Shown here piece after piece: positions 44,235 through 55,106 of a DNA stretch of 64,000 bases. Below the pieces are notes generated by a model. That model ran no database searches. It had not been told where the DNA came from and worked only from the letters and a program-made list of their open reading frames with translations. This DNA is from Epilithonimonas caeni DSM 17710 (lineage in GTDB: Bacteria; Bacteroidota; Bacteroidia; Flavobacteriales; Weeksellaceae), in the NCBI RefSeq assembly GCF_000426465.1, contig NZ_AUFK01000009.1, positions 248,001 to 312,000 of the forward strand, written 5' to 3'. Every line of letters starts with the position of its first letter. The stretch's first letter is position 1. Both the position numbers and the translations under genes were made by a program.

Positions 44235-45587
44235 ATGAAAAAACTCTACACCGCTTTAAGTTTATTTTTAGCTTCATTCGCATACTCTCAAGTTCCACAG
44301 GCTTTCAGTTATCAGACAATTGCTTTCAATTCTGCAGGTGCTCCAATTGCTAATGGAAACGTCAAATTAAGAATTAGCATTCTGGACAATTCTGCAACAG
44401 GAACTGTTTTATATACTGAGACTCATACAAAAACAACCAATTCCAAAGGTTTGGTTAACCTTAATATCGGACAAGGAACTGCAACTACAGGAAACTTCAG
44501 CGGAATCAATTGGGGAACGAATACCAAATTTGTAAAAGTAGAAATGGACCCAGCTGGTGGAAGTAATTATACTAATGTTGGCGTAAATCAGCTGATGAGT
44601 GTTCCTTATGCTCAGGTCAGTAAAACTGTTGTGACTGGTCCGGGGCAAGGAATTACTTTGGTTTCTCCAAATGGAACTCCTTATGAGCTAAATGTCAACG
44701 ATAATGGTCAATTATCTTTACCAACTTCCAATTCTTCAAGCACAGCGGCTTCTAATTTATATCTTTATGGTTCTTTTAATAATTGGTCACCAGCTTCTGC
44801 ATTAGAATTTGGAAAGAACGTACAACCATTTGGCTCGGGTTATAATGGTTTTATTTATTTAAAAGCAGGAGACCAAATTAAATTCTTAGCAGATAAAACA
44901 GGAAATGTTATATATGGTGGAAATGATGGATTAAATGGAAATATTGTTAAGAATGGAAATGCCATCACAATTCCTTCTAATGGTTATTATCGAATCGCAA
45001 TTGACCAAAATAATAGTTATTATCAAATTTTTTCTATAAATGTAAAATTTGGATATGATTACACCATGAAATTAGACAACTCTACTCCTTCTTATACAAA
45101 TTTTAATATGCAGAATGTATATCCAAGCAGTATGAGTTATTATGTGGAAATTGGCAGTAATGATTTTGGAGATAATCTAGCGGATGGAAGCTTAGATTAC
45201 AATGGGCCAAAGATTGTCCTGCCTGGAAATAATGTATTAAAAACTAAAATTAATTTCAACGGCTCTGGTAGTTATTCTTATGTCCCTTGGTACACTCCAC
45301 CATCAAATCTTTATATGAAGGTATATTATACCAATGGAACAAGTGGTAATCAGTCAATAACAATGTCTTCTCCTGCCGCAAGCATTTACAATGGAACTTT
45401 TACGACAGCTCATCCTGCTGTAATATATTTTACAGATTCTTATTCTGGGAATGGTACAATTCAATATGGAGGGCAAAATAATATTATTACTCCTGCTGGA
45501 CAAGGTTTTATTAACATTCCAGAACCTGGTAGTTATTCTGTAAAACTAGATTTCACAACATCAAGTTATACGGTTCAAAAACAATAA
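44235..45587 (+). CDS. Secreted surface protein with SusE/SusF-like central domain
   Basis: A 450-residue exported protein. After the signal peptide (ending FAYSQ) comes an N-terminal domain that starts VPQAFSYQTIAFNSAGAPI and ends MSVPYA, a module found at the start of many Bacteroidota surface proteins. Residues about 172-270 (LYLYGSFNNWSPASALEF, FIYLKAGDQIKFLADK) resemble the carbohydrate-binding repeats of SusE/SusF. The C-terminal half is rich in Ser, Asn, Gly and Tyr beta strands. No T9SS tail is recognised, so its anchoring is unclear. It is paired with the small T9SS gene just upstream. Confidence 0.75.
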   Translation: MKKLYTALSLFLASFAYSQVPQAFSYQTIAFNSAGAPIANGNVKLRISILDNSATGTVLYTETHTKTTNSKGLVNLNIGQGTATTGNFSGINWGTNTKFVKVEMDPAGGSNYTNVGVNQLMSVPYAQVSKTVVTGPGQGITLVSPNGTPYELNVNDNGQLSLPTSNSSSTAASNLYLYGSFNNWSPASALEFGKNVQPFGSGYNGFIYLKAGDQIKFLADKTGNVIYGGNDGLNGNIVKNGNAITIPSNGYYRIAIDQNNSYYQIFSINVKFGYDYTMKLDNSTPSYTNFNMQNVYPSSMSYYVEIGSNDFGDNLADGSLDYNGPKIVLPGNNVLKTKINFNGSGSYSYVPWYTPPSNLYMKVYYTNGTSGNQSITMSSPAASIYNGTFTTAHPAVIYFTDSYSGNGTIQYGGQNNIITPAGQGFINIPEPGSYSVKLDFTTSSYTVQKQ

Positions 45588-45619
45588 ACACAATGAGACT
45601 GCAATAAGCAGTCTTTTGT
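45588..45619 (+). terminator. Long terminator hairpin
   Basis: AGACTGC (45596-45602) pairs with GCAGTCT (45608-45614) around AATAA, and the flanking ACACAA and TTGTGT extend the stem. Confidence 0.8.
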
Positions 45620-45684
45620 GTATAATTAACAAGAAAAACACTCAAAAATCATATTTCAGTATCATAAAATTATTATAAAAACAC

Positions 45685-45692
45685 TAAATTTG
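45685..45692 (+). promoter_or_regulatory. Putative icd -7 box
   Basis: TAAATTTG matches TAnnTTTG and lies 38 bases before the isocitrate dehydrogenase start. Confidence 0.45.
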
Positions 45693-45712
45693 TATGTTTT
45701 GAAAAACAGTAA

Positions 45713-47950
<2,238 letters not shown>

Positions 47951-47974
47951 TCCGATTCTTGTTAAAATTAATAT

Positions 47975-48007
47975 AAAACCCTCGACAAATGTTGAGGGTT
48001 TTCTTTT
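47975..48007 (+). terminator. Terminator after icd
   Basis: AAAACCCTC and GAGGGTTTT (47975-48002) form a strong stem followed by a T-rich tract. Confidence 0.85.
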
Positions 48008-48061
48008 GTTTAATTAATTTGCAGAGGGAAATTAAAATTAATATTTATGACGCTTTTTGAT

Positions 48062-50467
48062 ATGAAAAAAATCTTTATTTTTTTTATTTATGTTGTTGGA
48101 ATTTTGCCGTTTAAAGCTCAGGGAAGAATAGATAAAGCTATTCAGAATCTGGAACAGAATTACACTCAAGAGAAAGTCTATGTTCTCTTGGACAAAGACA
48201 ACTATGTAGTTGGAGATAATATCTATTTTAAGTCATTCGTTTTTGATGGCTACAGGCGTTCGGCCATTTCTAATACACTATTTGTTGAATTATATGACCA
48301 CAATAAAAATCTGGTAGACAAAAGAACAATTGCACTCAAAAACGGCGAAGGCGATGGCTCTTTTGCATTGACCGAAGCTTTAAAGGAAGATGTTTATTTT
48401 TTTCGGGCCTACACGGCCTGGATGGCAAATTTTCCTGAGGAGTTCAATTTTATGAGGCAGGTTCCGATTTACAACCCGAAATCTGAACAAAGATTGATTC
48501 TTGATAAAAACATAAAATGGACGGCCAATGTTTTTCCAGAAAGTGGAACTTTTGTTGAGAATATCAATACGAAAATTGCTGTAAGATTATTCTCACAAGG
48601 TACTCCGCCTGCGAGCTGGAGCGGATATGTTATAGATGCTGAAAAACCTGCTGAAAAAATTGTCAGTTTCAAAGGATTCGACCAAAATGTGAGTGCATTC
48701 AATCTTACACCAAAAGCAGGAAAAACTTACAAAGTCATTATTGAGGACAATAAAGGAACCAAACAAACCATTGCTTTGCCAGCTGTTTCTGATTCTGGAG
48801 TTAATCTTCAGATAGCGAGTGATAACGACGGAATCAATTATGCATTAAAAAGTAATAATCTTCCGGAAGGTCTGAAGGGCCACAGCATTGTTGGAATCAT
48901 TAATAATCAAATGGTCTACAGAGCTAACATCAAAAATACTTCAGCAGAAATTTCCAGTAAAATTCCTACAAAGGTCAGTGATGACAAAAATGCGGTTTTA
49001 CAATTGGTGATATTCAATGACAAGGAAGAAGTGGTTGCTAAAAGGCTTTGTTTCATTAAACCAAAAAACCTGATAATTGAACAACCGACTTTTGTTTCAA
49101 CATCGTTCAACAATGACCCACGTGCCTTTAACAGTTTTGAATTAGAACCGGATACAGATTATCCAAGTTATACCGTCTTAATCAAAGAAAATACAAAAAC
49201 AGAAAGCACAAACAACAATAATATCTTGAGTTCTCTCTGGCTGACAGGCGATTTTCCATCTCCTGTTTTTTCACCCGCTCAGTATTTTTCAAAAAATGCT
49301 AATACTGATGCTTTGGATGCTTTGTTAATTTCGGAAAGTTGGAAACGATTTGATTGGGATTCTCTTCTAGCAGGAAAAACGCCTGAAATCAAATACAAAC
49401 CGGAATCCAATTTGTCTTTCAAAGGAAAAGTCACCAATAATGGTCGTATTATTCCAAATAAAAGTGTCAATTTATTATTTAATACGGGCGGAACCGACAA
49501 AGGGATTTCTCAAGCTGTAACGGATGATAATGGTTTTATTTATCTCAATAATATTTATTTTGATGAGCCTTTGACGGTTTCTTATTACCTGAATCAGGAG
49601 AAAAATAAAGCTTCAGAATCTGATAATGTGAATATCTATTTCCAGCCTTTGACAAACAATATTATCTACAAAGGCAATTTACCAGCTACCAATTATCGTT
49701 TGGTAGATCCTGGGCAGAATTCCCAAGTGAGTTCTGACGTTGCCAAAGCGCTTCAAAACAAGAAAAATCAACAAATCCTCAAAACCGCAAACGAGGAAAC
49801 CCTAATTGAAGAAGTTAAGGTAACAGCAAAGAAAGTCGATTTAAAAGAAAAATTAGATAAAGAACTATCCAGTGGAAGATTCAGCAGTATGAATGCAACT
49901 ATTTTTGATCTGGTCAATGAGAATCAAGATGCCCAAACTTCCCTTAACATTATGCAATGGTTGCAGGGAAGAGCGGCAGGGCTAACTTTTACTATGGATA
50001 ATTCCGGCAATTATGTCCCAAGCATCCGTGGTTCACAAGCAAAGTTGTTTTTGGATGAAATGCCTGTTGATGCAAGTATGATTAACTCACTTCCTGTCAG
50101 CAATATTGCAATGGTAAAAATTTTGAAGAACGATGGTCTGGTTGGTAATGCAGTTGCTATTTATACAAAAAGAGGGAATATGTTGGCCGACCAAAAAGAC
50201 GATAAAAAAGAACAGACCAACAAAACCATTCTAAGAGGCTATGATAAAGCAACTGAATTCGAACAGCCTGATATTACCAGTGATGCTTACAAGAAAGTTG
50301 CAAAGGACACACGTGAACTACTATATTGGAATCCTAATCTAACTCAAGAATCAGGACTTCCTGCGAGAGCCATATTCTTCAATAATGATGAAGCAAAAAA
50401 CAGAGAAATCATGATCATAAGTTTTGACAAAGATGACAGGCTTCTTTATTATGATGAAATAAAATAA
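48062..50467 (+). CDS. Secreted MG2-domain protein with TonB plug domain but no barrel
   Basis: An 801-residue exported protein from the ATG at 48062 (an in-frame ATG at 48047 is possible), with a signal peptide ending FKAQ. Residues about 25-130 (KVYVLLDKDNYVVGDNIYFKSFVFD, FFRAYTAWMANFPEEF) look like an MG2 macroglobulin domain. The middle is a series of beta domains. Residues about 580-720 hold a carboxypeptidase-like linker and a TonB-receptor plug (VTAKKVDLKEK, IMQWLQGRAAGLTF, SIRGSQAKLFLDEMPVD, NIAMVKIL, AVAIYTKRG). No beta-barrel follows; the protein ends about 90 residues later. It is therefore not a transporter by itself; it may bind a partner in the outer membrane. The role is unknown. 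Confidence 0.85.
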   Translation: MKKIFIFFIYVVGILPFKAQGRIDKAIQNLEQNYTQEKVYVLLDKDNYVVGDNIYFKSFVFDGYRRSAISNTLFVELYDHNKNLVDKRTIALKNGEGDGSFALTEALKEDVYFFRAYTAWMANFPEEFNFMRQVPIYNPKSEQRLILDKNIKWTANVFPESGTFVENINTKIAVRLFSQGTPPASWSGYVIDAEKPAEKIVSFKGFDQNVSAFNLTPKAGKTYKVIIEDNKGTKQTIALPAVSDSGVNLQIASDNDGINYALKSNNLPEGLKGHSIVGIINNQMVYRANIKNTSAEISSKIPTKVSDDKNAVLQLVIFNDKEEVVAKRLCFIKPKNLIIEQPTFVSTSFNNDPRAFNSFELEPDTDYPSYTVLIKENTKTESTNNNNILSSLWLTGDFPSPVFSPAQYFSKNANTDALDALLISESWKRFDWDSLLAGKTPEIKYKPESNLSFKGKVTNNGRIIPNKSVNLLFNTGGTDKGISQAVTDDNGFIYLNNIYFDEPLTVSYYLNQEKNKASESDNVNIYFQPLTNNIIYKGNLPATNYRLVDPGQNSQVSSDVAKALQNKKNQQILKTANEETLIEEVKVTAKKVDLKEKLDKELSSGRFSSMNATIFDLVNENQDAQTSLNIMQWLQGRAAGLTFTMDNSGNYVPSIRGSQAKLFLDEMPVDASMINSLPVSNIAMVKILKNDGLVGNAVAIYTKRGNMLADQKDDKKEQTNKTILRGYDKATEFEQPDITSDAYKKVAKDTRELLYWNPNLTQESGLPARAIFFNNDEAKNREIMIISFDKDDRLLYYDEIK

Positions 50468-50471
50468 AACC

Positions 50472-50502
50472 AAAAGCTTCTCAAATCTGAGAAGCTTTTT
50501 TT
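50472..50502. terminator. Bidirectional terminator overlapping a stop codon
   Basis: AAAAGCTTCTCA (50472-50483) and TGAGAAGCTTTT (50488-50499) form a 12-bp stem. The minus-strand hydrolase gene ends within the left arm (stop at 50481-50483). Confidence 0.85.
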
Positions 50503-51125
50503 ATAATATTTTCAATCTCTTTCGCTTTGTTCACAGTCATAAAATGTCCGCCGTTCTCAATCATAACATCAGCTTTTATATTTTTAATTGGAATAATTCT
50601 GTTTCTATTCCCATGGATATGAAAACAGTTTTCAGGATAAGTTTCATTTTTCCAATTTGCGATTTCATTGATTGCCCAGGAGAAAAAGTCAAGGTTCGTA
50701 TCTCGTAAAATTTCTTTTAAAAGTTGTTTTTCAGAATCAGATTCGATTCCTAAAAGCCAATTGGTTATTGAGTTTTGTTGTTTGAAAATCTTTTTTGGAA
50801 TTAATTTGATGAGATTCAATTTTCCAAATATTCGATAGATCAATGGAAGTTCAAACTTATTTTTTGCAGAAGCAATCAGAATCAATTTTTCGACTTTAAT
50901 GATTTTGGAAATTTCAACAGCTAACATTCCACCAAAAGATAACCCTATCAAAATTGGATTTACATAATTAATTTTCTTCGAAATTCTAAGAGCATAATTT
51001 TCCAGGCTTTCATTTTCCAAAGGTTCAATCCAATCTATAAATTCAACATCCAAAGTTTCGAAGTTAATATTGTCAAAAACTCTTTTATCAACACCTAAAC
51101 CACTGAAAACATAAATCTTACTCAT
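50481..51125 (-). CDS. Alpha/beta-fold hydrolase
   Basis: A 214-residue serine hydrolase-like protein. The nucleophile elbow is GLSFGGMLA (Ser at about residue 64), preceded by the oxyanion strand IYVFSGLGVDKRVFDNI and followed by a His in ENGGHFMTVN; the acidic member is probably in the HIHGNRNRIIPI region. The family is large and the substrate is not known. It lies downstream of the pseudouridine synthase gene on the same strand, with 44 bases between them. Confidence 0.82.
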   Translation of the reverse strand: MSKIYVFSGLGVDKRVFDNINFETLDVEFIDWIEPLENESLENYALRISKKINYVNPILIGLSFGGMLAVEISKIIKVEKLILIASAKNKFELPLIYRIFGKLNLIKLIPKKIFKQQNSITNWLLGIESDSEKQLLKEILRDTNLDFFSWAINEIANWKNETYPENCFHIHGNRNRIIPIKNIKADVMIENGGHFMTVNKAKEIENIIKKASQI

Positions 51126-51169
51126 ATCCGAATATAAAAAAAGACTGAAAATTTCAGCCTTTTAATTTT

Positions 51170-52189
51170 TTATAACATTTTCAGGTTGTTCACTTCCTGT
51201 TCCGTAAGGATCCTCCAGTGTCCGCGTTTGATATTTTTCTTGGTAAGTCCGGCAAACATTACTCTGTCAAGCGCTTCAACCTCATAACCTAGTTTTTGAA
51301 AAATTCTTCTGATAACTCTGTTCCAACCAATATGAATCTCGATTCCGATTTCATTCTTAGGTTTCCCTTCTATGAAAGAAATACTGTCAACTTCTGCAAC
51401 ACCTTCTTCCAAACGGATTCCTTCACCAATTGCTTTCATATCATCGTTAGTCAGTTTTCTGTCCAGCGTTACATGATAGATTTTTCTCATATTGAAAGAT
51501 GGATGCGTCAGCTTCTTTGTCATATGACCGTCATTCGTCAAAAGAATGACACCCGTTGTTTGTCTGTCCAATCTTCCAACAGGGAAAATCCTGTATGGAG
51601 AAGCATTCGCAGTCAAATCCATAACCGTTTTTCTCGCCTTATCATCTTTGGTTGTCGAGATGTAACCTTTTGGCTTGTTCAATAGAACATACACTGGCTT
51701 TTCAGGCGTGATGTTTTGTCCGTCAAAAACGACTCTGTCCGTTTTCTGAACCTGATAGCCCATTTCGGTTACCACTTTTCCGTTCACTTCTACAAGACCT
51801 TGCGTAATCAGTTCATCTGCCTCTCTCCTACTGCAAATCCCAGAATTTGCAATATATTTATTAAGTCTGATGGTATCTTTGAAAACCTCTTTGCTTATTT
51901 TCTCGAATCTTCTTCTCTGAATAAAAGATTTCGTTTTATCTTCGTCTTTTTCGGCTCTGCTAAAAGGTTTTTTCGGTCCGAATTTTCTATCGCCATTTTC
52001 ATATTTGTCACGGCTGTCAAATCGGTCTGCACCTCTTTTAGTTTTTGGTCCGCGAGAATTGCCTGTTGGTCTGCTTCCTCCAGAATTTCCTCTACTGTCG
52101 CTGGAGCTACGGGAGTTTCCGGAAGGTCTGCTACCTCCAGATGGTCTTGGTTTTTTGTTTCTACCTGATTGATTTCCGTCTCCGCTCAT
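51170..52189 (-). CDS. 23S rRNA pseudouridine synthase, RluB/RluF-type, with basic N-terminal tail
   Basis: A 339-residue enzyme. The first 100 or so residues are a disordered, Gly/Ser/Arg/Lys-rich tail (SGGSRPTGNSRG and similar). An S4 RNA-binding domain follows (IRLNKYIANSGICSRREADELI), then the RsuA/RluB-type catalytic domain with VGRLDRQTTGVILLTND (the catalytic Asp is in GRLD) and WNRVIRRIFQKLGYEVEALDRV. RluB and RluF types are hard to separate by eye, so no symbol is given. Such tails are usual in Bacteroidota RNA-modifying enzymes. Confidence 0.9.
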   Translation of the reverse strand: MSGDGNQSGRNKKPRPSGGSRPSGNSRSSSDSRGNSGGSRPTGNSRGPKTKRGADRFDSRDKYENGDRKFGPKKPFSRAEKDEDKTKSFIQRRRFEKISKEVFKDTIRLNKYIANSGICSRREADELITQGLVEVNGKVVTEMGYQVQKTDRVVFDGQNITPEKPVYVLLNKPKGYISTTKDDKARKTVMDLTANASPYRIFPVGRLDRQTTGVILLTNDGHMTKKLTHPSFNMRKIYHVTLDRKLTNDDMKAIGEGIRLEEGVAEVDSISFIEGKPKNEIGIEIHIGWNRVIRRIFQKLGYEVEALDRVMFAGLTKKNIKRGHWRILTEQEVNNLKML

Positions 52190-52204
52190 TTTCTAAAATT
52201 TTTG

Positions 52205-52212
52205 CAAAGATA
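52205..52212 (-). promoter_or_regulatory. Putative -7 box of the pseudouridine synthase gene
   Basis: TATCTTTG on the minus strand matches TAnnTTTG and ends 15 bases before the start codon at 52189. Confidence 0.5.
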
Positions 52213-52347
52213 GTGATTTAGTTAAGAGTTACGAATTCTTAGCTAATATTTAAGAAATTTGAGAATAATGTAAAACTTTATTTTATTCTAAGATGGCAAA
52301 TTATGAACAAAATATTTACCTCATAGACACATAGTTCTTTCAGAAAA

Positions 52348-52376
52348 TATAGATTGAATAGTTTTCAAAGTCTATT
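52348..52376 (-). terminator. Possible weak terminator after dinB
   Basis: TAGATTGAA and TTCAAAGTCTA can pair with a two-base bulge, downstream of the DinB-like gene. The T run is poor. The rest of 52213-52409 shows no gene; it contains the phrase CATAGACACATAG, reminiscent of repeats scattered in flavobacterial intergenic DNA. Confidence 0.3.
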
Positions 52377-52409
52377 TTTATTTACTAATAGAAAAAAGTA
52401 TTTCATTTT

Positions 52410-52856
52410 CTATATATTTCTCTTGTAAAAAATATAATCCGTATTGATTGGCTCCAATCCGGCCTGCTTCATCAGCATTGCAATCTGACCACGGTGATAG
52501 GTAGAATGATTGATAAAATGGAACAAAATCTCTTGAATCGAGTTTTGAAAATCATCCCCTTTTGAATTTCTGTAAGCGATGATTTCATCAAAATTTCTTT
52601 CGTTCAGAATTTTGATGCTATTTTCGAAATTAGATTGATTGATGTCCAAAAGTTTTCCATCGGAATTGATTTGCCAAACTCCAAATGTATCTTGATTAAG
52701 GATTCTTGCATTCCAGATTTGATGTGCATTCAGAATGTGATTGAGAAGATTCTTGCTCTTCTCAGTCCACACATAATTATTTACCAGAAAATTCTGAATC
52801 AATAATTGATTATAATGCAGATTATATTCTAAAAGGTTTTGAAAATATTCTTTCAT
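52410..52856 (-). CDS. DinB-like four-helix protein
   Basis: A 148-residue helical protein of the DinB/YfiT metal-binding superfamily. The likely metal ligands are His in LNHILNAHQIWNARI and the pair in FHFINHSTYHRGQIAMLMKQAGLEP, the latter being the family's clearest signature. Such proteins are often damage- or thiol-related enzymes, but the function here is unknown. Its ATG overlaps the mutA stop codon (TAATG at 52858-52854 on the minus strand), so the two are translationally coupled. Confidence 0.85.
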   Translation of the reverse strand: MKEYFQNLLEYNLHYNQLLIQNFLVNNYVWTEKSKNLLNHILNAHQIWNARILNQDTFGVWQINSDGKLLDINQSNFENSIKILNERNFDEIIAYRNSKGDDFQNSIQEILFHFINHSTYHRGQIAMLMKQAGLEPINTDYIFYKRNI

Positions 52857-54022
52857 TATTCAAACATTTCCGCCAGACGGACAGCTTTTATTTCATTAAG
52901 GTCATAAAGCTCTTCAATAGATTTCTTTACTTCAAATTTAGGATAAAGATTAACACCAATTAATTTGATTTTTCCTTCTTCAACCCAGCTTTGTTCTTTC
53001 ACAGCTTGTTCAAAAATCATTTTATGGATTTCACCTGATCTTAAAAGTTCAAGATAACCACCTTTTTCTTCGATTTCAATGAATAATTTCCAAGATTTTT
53101 CGGCAAATTGCTGCGTGATATCTTCCACAAAATAACTTCCGGAAGAAGCATCCTCAAATACATTGATAATACTTTCGTAAGCTAAAACGATCTGTTGTTT
53201 GAAAGAAATTTCTTTTGAAAGCTCTGTTTGATTTTCAATTTTATAATCATTAGAAAAAACAGCATCAGCTCCGCCAATCATTGCAGAAGCCAATTCCAGG
53301 GTTGAACGAATCAGATTATTATCTGCATCATTTTTAGCTTTATTTCTGAATGAAGTTTCAGCAAAAATATAAGGAACCAAATCTTTTTCAAATTCTTTAG
53401 AAAGCTGATTGAACAGATATTTGAAAGCTCTGATTTTAGCAATTTCAAAGAAATAATTAGAACCAATTGCAAATCGGAAAACCAATTTTTCAAGAATCTC
53501 CTGACCAAATTTTTCTACTAATTCTTTAGATTTCGCTAATGCAAAAACCAATTGGTGAATGATAGAAGCCCCGGCATTTTGATGTAAACTAACATCAACG
53601 CCAATCTGTCTTTCAAATGATTTTGATAATAATTCACCAGCCAAATGTTCATTGATTTTCGCATTTTTATCATCAGAAAAAACATCGATCAAAGAAAAAT
53701 ATCGATTGGTTCCTTCTGTTAAAATGTGTTCTGCTAAATCCGGATTGTTGATGAAAATTGCTTTTTCCTCTAAACCTTCAACATTTTCATTCAAGAGAAA
53801 AGCAAAAGCCTGTTCTTCCAGACCATCCTGATACTCTGCAACAAGATGTGTGCTTTCTTCAACTTTTGGAAGGATTTTTGTCTCAAGATTATTTTGATAA
53901 TATGGTTTTACAATGATATTTTCCAGATTATCTTTAGTAAGAATTTCATAAATATTTTCTGTTTTGAGCTGCTTCTTTACAAGCTGTTCCCAATCTTCCA
54001 GCGTATTTTCTATGAAACTCAT
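52856..54022 (-). CDS. mutA: Methylmalonyl-CoA mutase small (beta) subunit
   Basis: A 388-residue protein with the TIM-barrel domain of methylmalonyl-CoA mutase and no cobalamin-binding DxHxxG motif, as expected for the non-catalytic small subunit. Segments: EDWEQLVKKQL at the start, NRYFSLIDVF, VDVSLHQNAGASIIHQLVFALAKS, FRFAIGSNYFFEIAKIRAFKYLF and SGSYFVEDITQQFAEKSWKLFIEIEEKGG. It partners with the large catalytic subunit, usually encoded next to it. Here the next gene is dinB and the large subunit is not in the window. It starts 6 bases after the DivIC-like gene. Confidence 0.93.
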   Translation of the reverse strand: MSFIENTLEDWEQLVKKQLKTENIYEILTKDNLENIIVKPYYQNNLETKILPKVEESTHLVAEYQDGLEEQAFAFLLNENVEGLEEKAIFINNPDLAEHILTEGTNRYFSLIDVFSDDKNAKINEHLAGELLSKSFERQIGVDVSLHQNAGASIIHQLVFALAKSKELVEKFGQEILEKLVFRFAIGSNYFFEIAKIRAFKYLFNQLSKEFEKDLVPYIFAETSFRNKAKNDADNNLIRSTLELASAMIGGADAVFSNDYKIENQTELSKEISFKQQIVLAYESIINVFEDASSGSYFVEDITQQFAEKSWKLFIEIEEKGGYLELLRSGEIHKMIFEQAVKEQSWVEEGKIKLIGVNLYPKFEVKKSIEELYDLNEIKAVRLAEMFE

Positions 54023-54028
54023 TTTGTA

Positions 54029-54379
54029 TTATTTTTTTGCGATTTTAGAACTGTCGACTACCAATATGAAAATCTCCTCGTTCGGCTTTTTCATAAAGTA
54101 ATTTTCACGGGCGTATTTTTCTTTTTCCTGCTTGTTATTCATCAGTTTACGATAGAATTTATCATTCTTTTCGTATTCTGTTTTGTAGAATTCACGCTGG
54201 TTTTCATAACGCGAAATTTCTCCATTCAGTTCATTGATAACCAGAAAAGAAGTGCTGTCAAAAAATATCATCCAGACCAAAAATCCAACCAATGTCAACA
54301 CATATTTGTTGAAAATATAAGTCTGGAAAAACTTCAGCGTTGGCGATTTTTTCTTGATATCTTTTATCAGTTCTTTCAT
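54029..54379 (-). CDS. Septum-formation initiator (FtsB/DivIC-like)
   Basis: A 116-residue bitopic cell-division protein. A cytoplasmic stretch is followed by one transmembrane helix (about residues 29-48, YVLTLVGFLVWMIFF), then a coiled coil (ELNGEISRYENQREFYKTEYEKNDKFYRKLM) and the conserved segment EKYARENYFMKKPNEEIFIL, which matches the YAREKYxMKKxNEDIF-like signature of Bacteroidota FtsB/DivIC. It acts in the divisome with FtsL and FtsQ. It lies between udk and mutA on the same strand, a common arrangement in this group. Confidence 0.9.
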   Translation of the reverse strand: MKELIKDIKKKSPTLKFFQTYIFNKYVLTLVGFLVWMIFFDSTSFLVINELNGEISRYENQREFYKTEYEKNDKFYRKLMNNKQEKEKYARENYFMKKPNEEIFILVVDSSKIAKK

Positions 54380-54395
54380 AATGAATGAATTAAGA

Positions 54396-55013
54396 TTAAT
54401 GAACTTTTTTAAGCGAATTGTTAATCACAGTCGTCAAGAAATCAATGGCTACAGAATTCTGCTTCATATTCGGAACTATCAGATCCGCCTCGTTTTTAGA
54501 GGGCTCGATAAATTCCTGATGCATCGGTTTCAAAGTCGTCTGATATCTATGCAAAACTTCCTGCAAATCCCTTCCTCTTTCCTGTGTATCTCTACGGATT
54601 CTGCGGATCAATCTTTCATCCGAATCTGCGTGGACAAAAACTTTCAGGTCAAATTCTTTCAGCAATTCTTTGTTTGTCAGAACTAAAATCCCTTCCACGA
54701 TCAGAACACTTCTTGGCTCCACTGTTACATGGTCGCCCGTTCTGGAATGGGTTACGAAAGAATAAATCGGCTGTTCTATGCTCTGATGGTTTTTCAGGGC
54801 TTTAACGTGTTCTAACAGAAGTTCAAAATCGATAGATTTTGGATGGTCGTAATTGAGAACTTCTCTTTCAGATAAAGTAAGGTTTGGATTGTCGTGATAA
54901 TAATTATCTTGAGAAAGCACATTAACACCTTCTAAATTAAGTTGTTGAAGAATTTTGTTAACAACCGTTGTCTTTCCGGAACCTGTTCCTCCGGCAATTC
55001 CTATCACGAGCAT
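54396..55013 (-). CDS. udk: Uridine kinase
   Basis: A 205-residue kinase of the pyrimidine salvage pathway, phosphorylating uridine and cytidine. The start is the ATG at 55013 (MLVIGIAGGTGSGKTTVV), which places the P-loop GGTGSGKTT at the N-terminus; the frame is open for 21 more codons upstream but without family resemblance. Other family segments are LSQDNYYHDNPNLTLSEREVLNYDHPKSIDFELL, VEGILVLTNKEL, ERLIRRIRRDTQERGR and FIEPSKNEADLIVPN. It leads the udk-divIC-mutA-dinB series. Confidence 0.95.
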   Translation of the reverse strand: MLVIGIAGGTGSGKTTVVNKILQQLNLEGVNVLSQDNYYHDNPNLTLSEREVLNYDHPKSIDFELLLEHVKALKNHQSIEQPIYSFVTHSRTGDHVTVEPRSVLIVEGILVLTNKELLKEFDLKVFVHADSDERLIRRIRRDTQERGRDLQEVLHRYQTTLKPMHQEFIEPSKNEADLIVPNMKQNSVAIDFLTTVINNSLKKVH

Positions 55014-55079
55014 CTCTACATTTTTTACAAAAATAGTATAATTTTTTTTCGGACTCAAATAAAAAATTGATTTCACAAA

Positions 55080-55101
55080 AAAAGCTGCAATTTGCAGCTT
55101 C
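55080..55101 (-). terminator. Terminator after the repeat lipoprotein gene
   Basis: AAGCTGC and GCAGCTT (within 55082-55100) form a stem with a T run on the minus strand. Confidence 0.8.
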
Positions 55102-55106
55102 CTTTA

